From assembly GCA_023397045.1 (NCBI GenBank), contig JAEWUR010000608.1, positions 1-8,251 of the forward strand: DNA of 8,251 nucleotides. Reading direction: 5' to 3'. The notes under the pieces are model-generated. The model was not told the DNA's origin and searched no databases. It worked only from the letters and a program-made list of their open reading frames with translations. The position numbers and the translations under genes are program-made. The number at the start of each line of letters is the position of its first letter. The stretch's first letter is position 1. Of the stretch, positions 6,357 through 8,251 are shown in pieces. Source of the stretch: Planctomycetota bacterium (GTDB lineage Bacteria; Planctomycetota; Planctomycetia; Pirellulales; Thermoguttaceae).

Positions 6357-7838
6357 TCAACCCCGAATTGTTTCTCTTGTTGCCAACTCAGACGCCAACG
6401 GCGTGAGGTAATGCCGTCCTATCCACTCGACCGCCGGCACGCATACGGCGTCGCCGAAACCGAAGAGGGCTTGGTTCAACGGAACGTTAATGACATAAGA
6501 ATCAGGTACGCCTTGGAGCCTTGCGCACTCACGGGCCGTCAGCAGGCGGACCTTGTGTTTTCCGCGTCCAGCCTTGAGAAGAATCTGTCGACCGCTGCCG
6601 CCGCGAGGAGTTCGAAGGCAACCGGCAATTCCGTCCGTCCTCAGTTCCGCCATGCTCTTTCCGTTGCGTACGCGACGAAACGCTGTCGCATAAGTGTATG
6701 ACCTGCCGGCGATCATCTTTCTGGCCTGATCAGTATGCCTCTCGCTCATCTGGTTCATGAAATACTCGGTCCGTTTTTCATCCCACCAATGAGGATCGTT
6801 GTTCGGCAAGTCTTCGATGATGTCCGCCAGTCGGGCGGTGGTCGGCGGCAAGGGCGGGACGTCCCGGATGTCCCAGCGAATGCCCGGATGGCCGTTGATG
6901 AAGTCAGTCAATAATTCCGGTCGGGCGTCACTGACGAGAGTGCATGACCGTCTTTCCTGGCCGTCATCGTGATGAGCAAGCACGAACAAGCGGGCACGGC
7001 TTTGGGGAACCCACCGAGCAGCGTTCAAAATAATTGCGTCGACCGCATAGCCAAGTTCATTCAGTGCCCGCAACGCCTTCTCAAAGTCCCGTCCGCCGTG
7101 GCTCATCAGGAATCCGACCACGTTTTCCAACATGACAATCGGCGGTCGGCGGTCGCCCATTTCACGGAGGAGCCGAACAAGCCCCCAAAAGGACGACGAT
7201 TCCTTGCCCTGCAAACCTTCCCAGCGACCGGCGATGGAGAGGTCATTGCACGGAAAAGAGGCCGTGAATAGGTCGCATGTCGGCAGATCATCGGCCTTCA
7301 GTGCGTGAATATCGCCGACATGAAGGTGGTCGTCACTCGGCCAGTTAGCTAGATAGATTTCAGCCTTTTTGGGGTCGATGTCGTTCGCGAAAACGACTTG
7401 CCATCCTTGGCGTTCAAGGGCGAGACGAACGAGCCCAATCCCGGCAAAAAACTCGGCACACGTCAATCGAGCCGATTGTTTGGACCGATTGACTGAAAGC
7501 CGATAACTCCGTTCCGAGAGACGTTCCATGGCCAGCATGTCGCCGTTCTTGACATGGTGGTGCTCGAAAAATTGACGTACCCAGGCGCGACGGCGAAAGA
7601 AATTGCGAGGCTTGCCGGTTTCGCGATCGCTGCTGATGTCGGTCGAAACCGTTTCGCCCAATCCATCGAGATAGATTTCGATTTCCGCGTGGGCCGCCCC
7701 TTGCGATCCGCGCTTGGACGGACCAAAGCAGCTTTTGGGAAAGAAATCGTGATGGCCGTTGATGTAAATGTAGTTGTTGCGCAGATTGCCCGCCGTGATG
7801 CGAAACAAACGTTTCTTATCCGCTACCGTTCCGCTCAT
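6357..7838 (-). CDS. DNA (cytosine-5-)-methyltransferase with an extra, possibly B3-like N-terminal domain
   Basis: This 493-residue enzyme transfers a methyl group from S-adenosylmethionine to C5 of cytosine in a specific site. Motif I is AEFFAGIGLVRLALE (from 128), motif IV is SFPCNDLS with catalytic Cys197 (the usual PCQ is PCN), motif VI is LENV with Glu238, and motif VIII is QSRARLF (279-285). A late LTARECARLQGVPDSY matches motif IX, and GFGDAVCVPAVEWIG matches motif X (GDAV for GNAV). The stretch between motifs VIII and IX should hold target recognition. Residues 10-116 precede the catalytic domain and read like a B3/EcoRII-N-type DNA-binding domain (RLFRITAGNLRNNYIYI; FRRRAWVRQFF; NGDMLAMERL). 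The ATG at 7838 is preceded by AGGAAGGG at good spacing; an upstream ATG at 7928 would overlap the promoter and is unlikely. The recognition sequence cannot be deduced. Confidence 0.93.
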   Translation of the reverse strand: MSGTVADKKRLFRITAGNLRNNYIYINGHHDFFPKSCFGPSKRGSQGAAHAEIEIYLDGLGETVSTDISSDRETGKPRNFFRRRAWVRQFFEHHHVKNGDMLAMERLSERSYRLSVNRSKQSARLTCAEFFAGIGLVRLALERQGWQVVFANDIDPKKAEIYLANWPSDDHLHVGDIHALKADDLPTCDLFTASFPCNDLSIAGRWEGLQGKESSSFWGLVRLLREMGDRRPPIVMLENVVGFLMSHGGRDFEKALRALNELGYAVDAIILNAARWVPQSRARLFVLAHHDDGQERRSCTLVSDARPELLTDFINGHPGIRWDIRDVPPLPPTTARLADIIEDLPNNDPHWWDEKRTEYFMNQMSERHTDQARKMIAGRSYTYATAFRRVRNGKSMAELRTDGIAGCLRTPRGGSGRQILLKAGRGKHKVRLLTARECARLQGVPDSYVINVPLNQALFGFGDAVCVPAVEWIGRHYLTPLASELATRETIRG

Positions 7839-7850
7839 GGCATCCCTTCC
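7839..7850 (-). promoter_or_regulatory. Ribosome-binding site that fixes the methyltransferase start
   Basis: On the minus strand AGGAAGGG ends five bases before the ATG at 7838. It selects this start over the in-frame ATG 30 codons upstream at 7928, which lies beyond the -10 box at 7867-7872. Confidence 0.8.
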
Positions 7851-7866
7851 TGTTTGTGACGAAATG

Positions 7867-7895
7867 ATTATACGAAAACCGAGACGACGCAAACA
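7867..7895 (-). promoter_or_regulatory. Promoter of the methyltransferase-endonuclease operon
   Basis: A perfect TATAAT (-10, 7867-7872) lies on the minus strand 28 bases before the methyltransferase ATG, giving a leader of about 22 nt. The -35 region is weak: at 17-bp spacing it reads TGTTTG, and the better TTTGCG needs a 15-bp spacer. A weak -35 would fit low or activator-dependent expression. Confidence 0.6.
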
Positions 7896-7902
7896 GCCTA
7901 AT

Positions 7903-7916
7903 CCACCGTGCGGTGG
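7903..7916. promoter_or_regulatory. Inverted repeat upstream of the methyltransferase promoter
   Basis: CCACCG-TG-CGGTGG, a perfect 6-bp inverted repeat with a 2-base centre, starts 8 bases upstream of the -35 region. It could be an operator for the restriction-modification operon, but such GC-rich palindromes also arise by chance in GC-rich DNA. Confidence 0.3.
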
Positions 7917-8036
7917 GGGGCGCTGCACCGGATTGTGCCGAACCGAACCGCGCGGCGGCCGTCAGGTCGCGGAATCGACGGAGAAAAAGCCCCTGCACCG
8001 GCCGGCGGCGGAGAACCGCACGATCTCGCAAGAAGC

Positions 8037-8061
8037 AAAAAAAGCCCGCAGAAAGCGGGCT
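8037..8061 (-). terminator. Rho-independent terminator of an upstream minus-strand transcript
   Basis: On the minus strand AGCCCGC (8055-8061), loop TTTCT, GCGGGCT (8043-8049) form a perfect 7-bp stem followed by a run of T (8037-8042). It would stop transcription arriving from the right before it reaches the methyltransferase promoter. The 200 bases to its right contain no recognisable protein gene, so the terminated transcript starts outside the window or is a short RNA. Confidence 0.85.
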
Positions 8062-8077
8062 GGGATCCACGAACAGT

Positions 8078-8133
8078 ACCCCCTAGGGGAGTCGAACCAA
8101 CAGCAGTTAAGTGCTTTGTTACCAAACACTTAC
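8078..8133 (-). other. tRNA-3'-end-like sequence with adjoining 28-bp imperfect palindrome, possible recombination site
   Basis: The minus strand reads GGTTCGACTCC (8088-8098), the signature of a tRNA T-arm, followed by CCCCTAGGGG (8080-8089, a perfect palindrome). No matching acceptor, D or anticodon arm lies upstream and the T-stem pairs poorly, so it is not a functional tRNA. Immediately before it on that strand, 8106-8133 is an imperfect palindrome with arms GTAAGTGTTTG and CAAAGCACTTAAC around GTAA. Tyrosine recombinases often use tRNA 3' ends and inverted core sites of about this size, so an attachment site or its remnant next to the defence cassette is possible. No recombinase gene is visible here. 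Confidence 0.35.
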
Positions 8134-8251
8134 GAAGAATCGGACATGCCAGGTGGCGCAAATTCCGGCGCACTTCAAGACGAATTCGGTCCAAATTTGC
8201 AGTCGCTTGAGTCCTGCACCGGAAACTCGCTCCTCGACGCCATCCGAGTGC

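Noticed and set aside
8070..8160. A complete tRNA or tmRNA gene on the minus strand
   Set aside because: Only a T-arm-like motif is present; the T-stem pairs poorly and no complementary acceptor strand, D-arm or anticodon arm could be found upstream.
7898..8210. Overlapping small frames on both strands of the right flank
   Set aside because: They span the terminator and tRNA-like stretch, are low in recognisable protein features, and typify spurious frames over structured non-coding DNA.

Overview
The window looks like a chromosomal segment of a Gram-negative-type, GC-rich bacterium. It is most likely a member of the Planctomycetota. That assignment is inferred from the kdsD-kdsC order followed by one very large OstA/LptA-like protein, and from the heptameric G-rich repeats in the gaps; no marker gene settles it. 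Almost all genes lie on the minus strand, so the text below runs from right to left.

Right flank (7839-8251): no protein gene is seen. It holds the promoter of a DNA methyltransferase gene, a strong minus-strand intrinsic terminator (8037-8061), and to its right a tRNA-3'-end-like stretch beside a 28-bp imperfect palindrome that could be a recombinase site or its remnant.

Defence cassette (4618-7838): a C5-cytosine DNA methyltransferase with an extra N-terminal domain that may be B3-like (DNA-binding) is followed 4 bp later by a DUF4928-family protein, the probable cognate restriction endonuclease. Further on is a Vsr-type mismatch endonuclease, expected to repair the T:G mismatches that arise when 5-methylcytosine deaminates. 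Between endonuclease and vsr, on the opposite strand, sits a 64-residue, very acidic protein gene with its own promoter, ribosome-binding site and a perfect palindrome at the predicted transcription start.

Lipopolysaccharide core block (1-4331): kdsD (arabinose-5-phosphate isomerase), kdsC (KDO-8-phosphate phosphatase) and a membrane-anchored OstA/LptA/LptC-like protein that runs off the left edge. The order parallels kdsD-kdsC-lptC-lptA-lptB of Escherichia coli and implies KDO synthesis coupled to LPS transport. A good sigma70-type promoter precedes kdsD.

The most unusual non-coding structure is a set of heptamer repeat arrays filling the gaps of the LPS block. One 42-bp array lies just before kdsC. 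Two long arrays of opposite orientation fill the kdsC to OstA-like gap, one starting at the base next to the kdsC stop codon and the other ending 7 bases before the next start codon. In the transcript they could pair into a very long hairpin, and they also carry dense G-quadruplex-type G runs.
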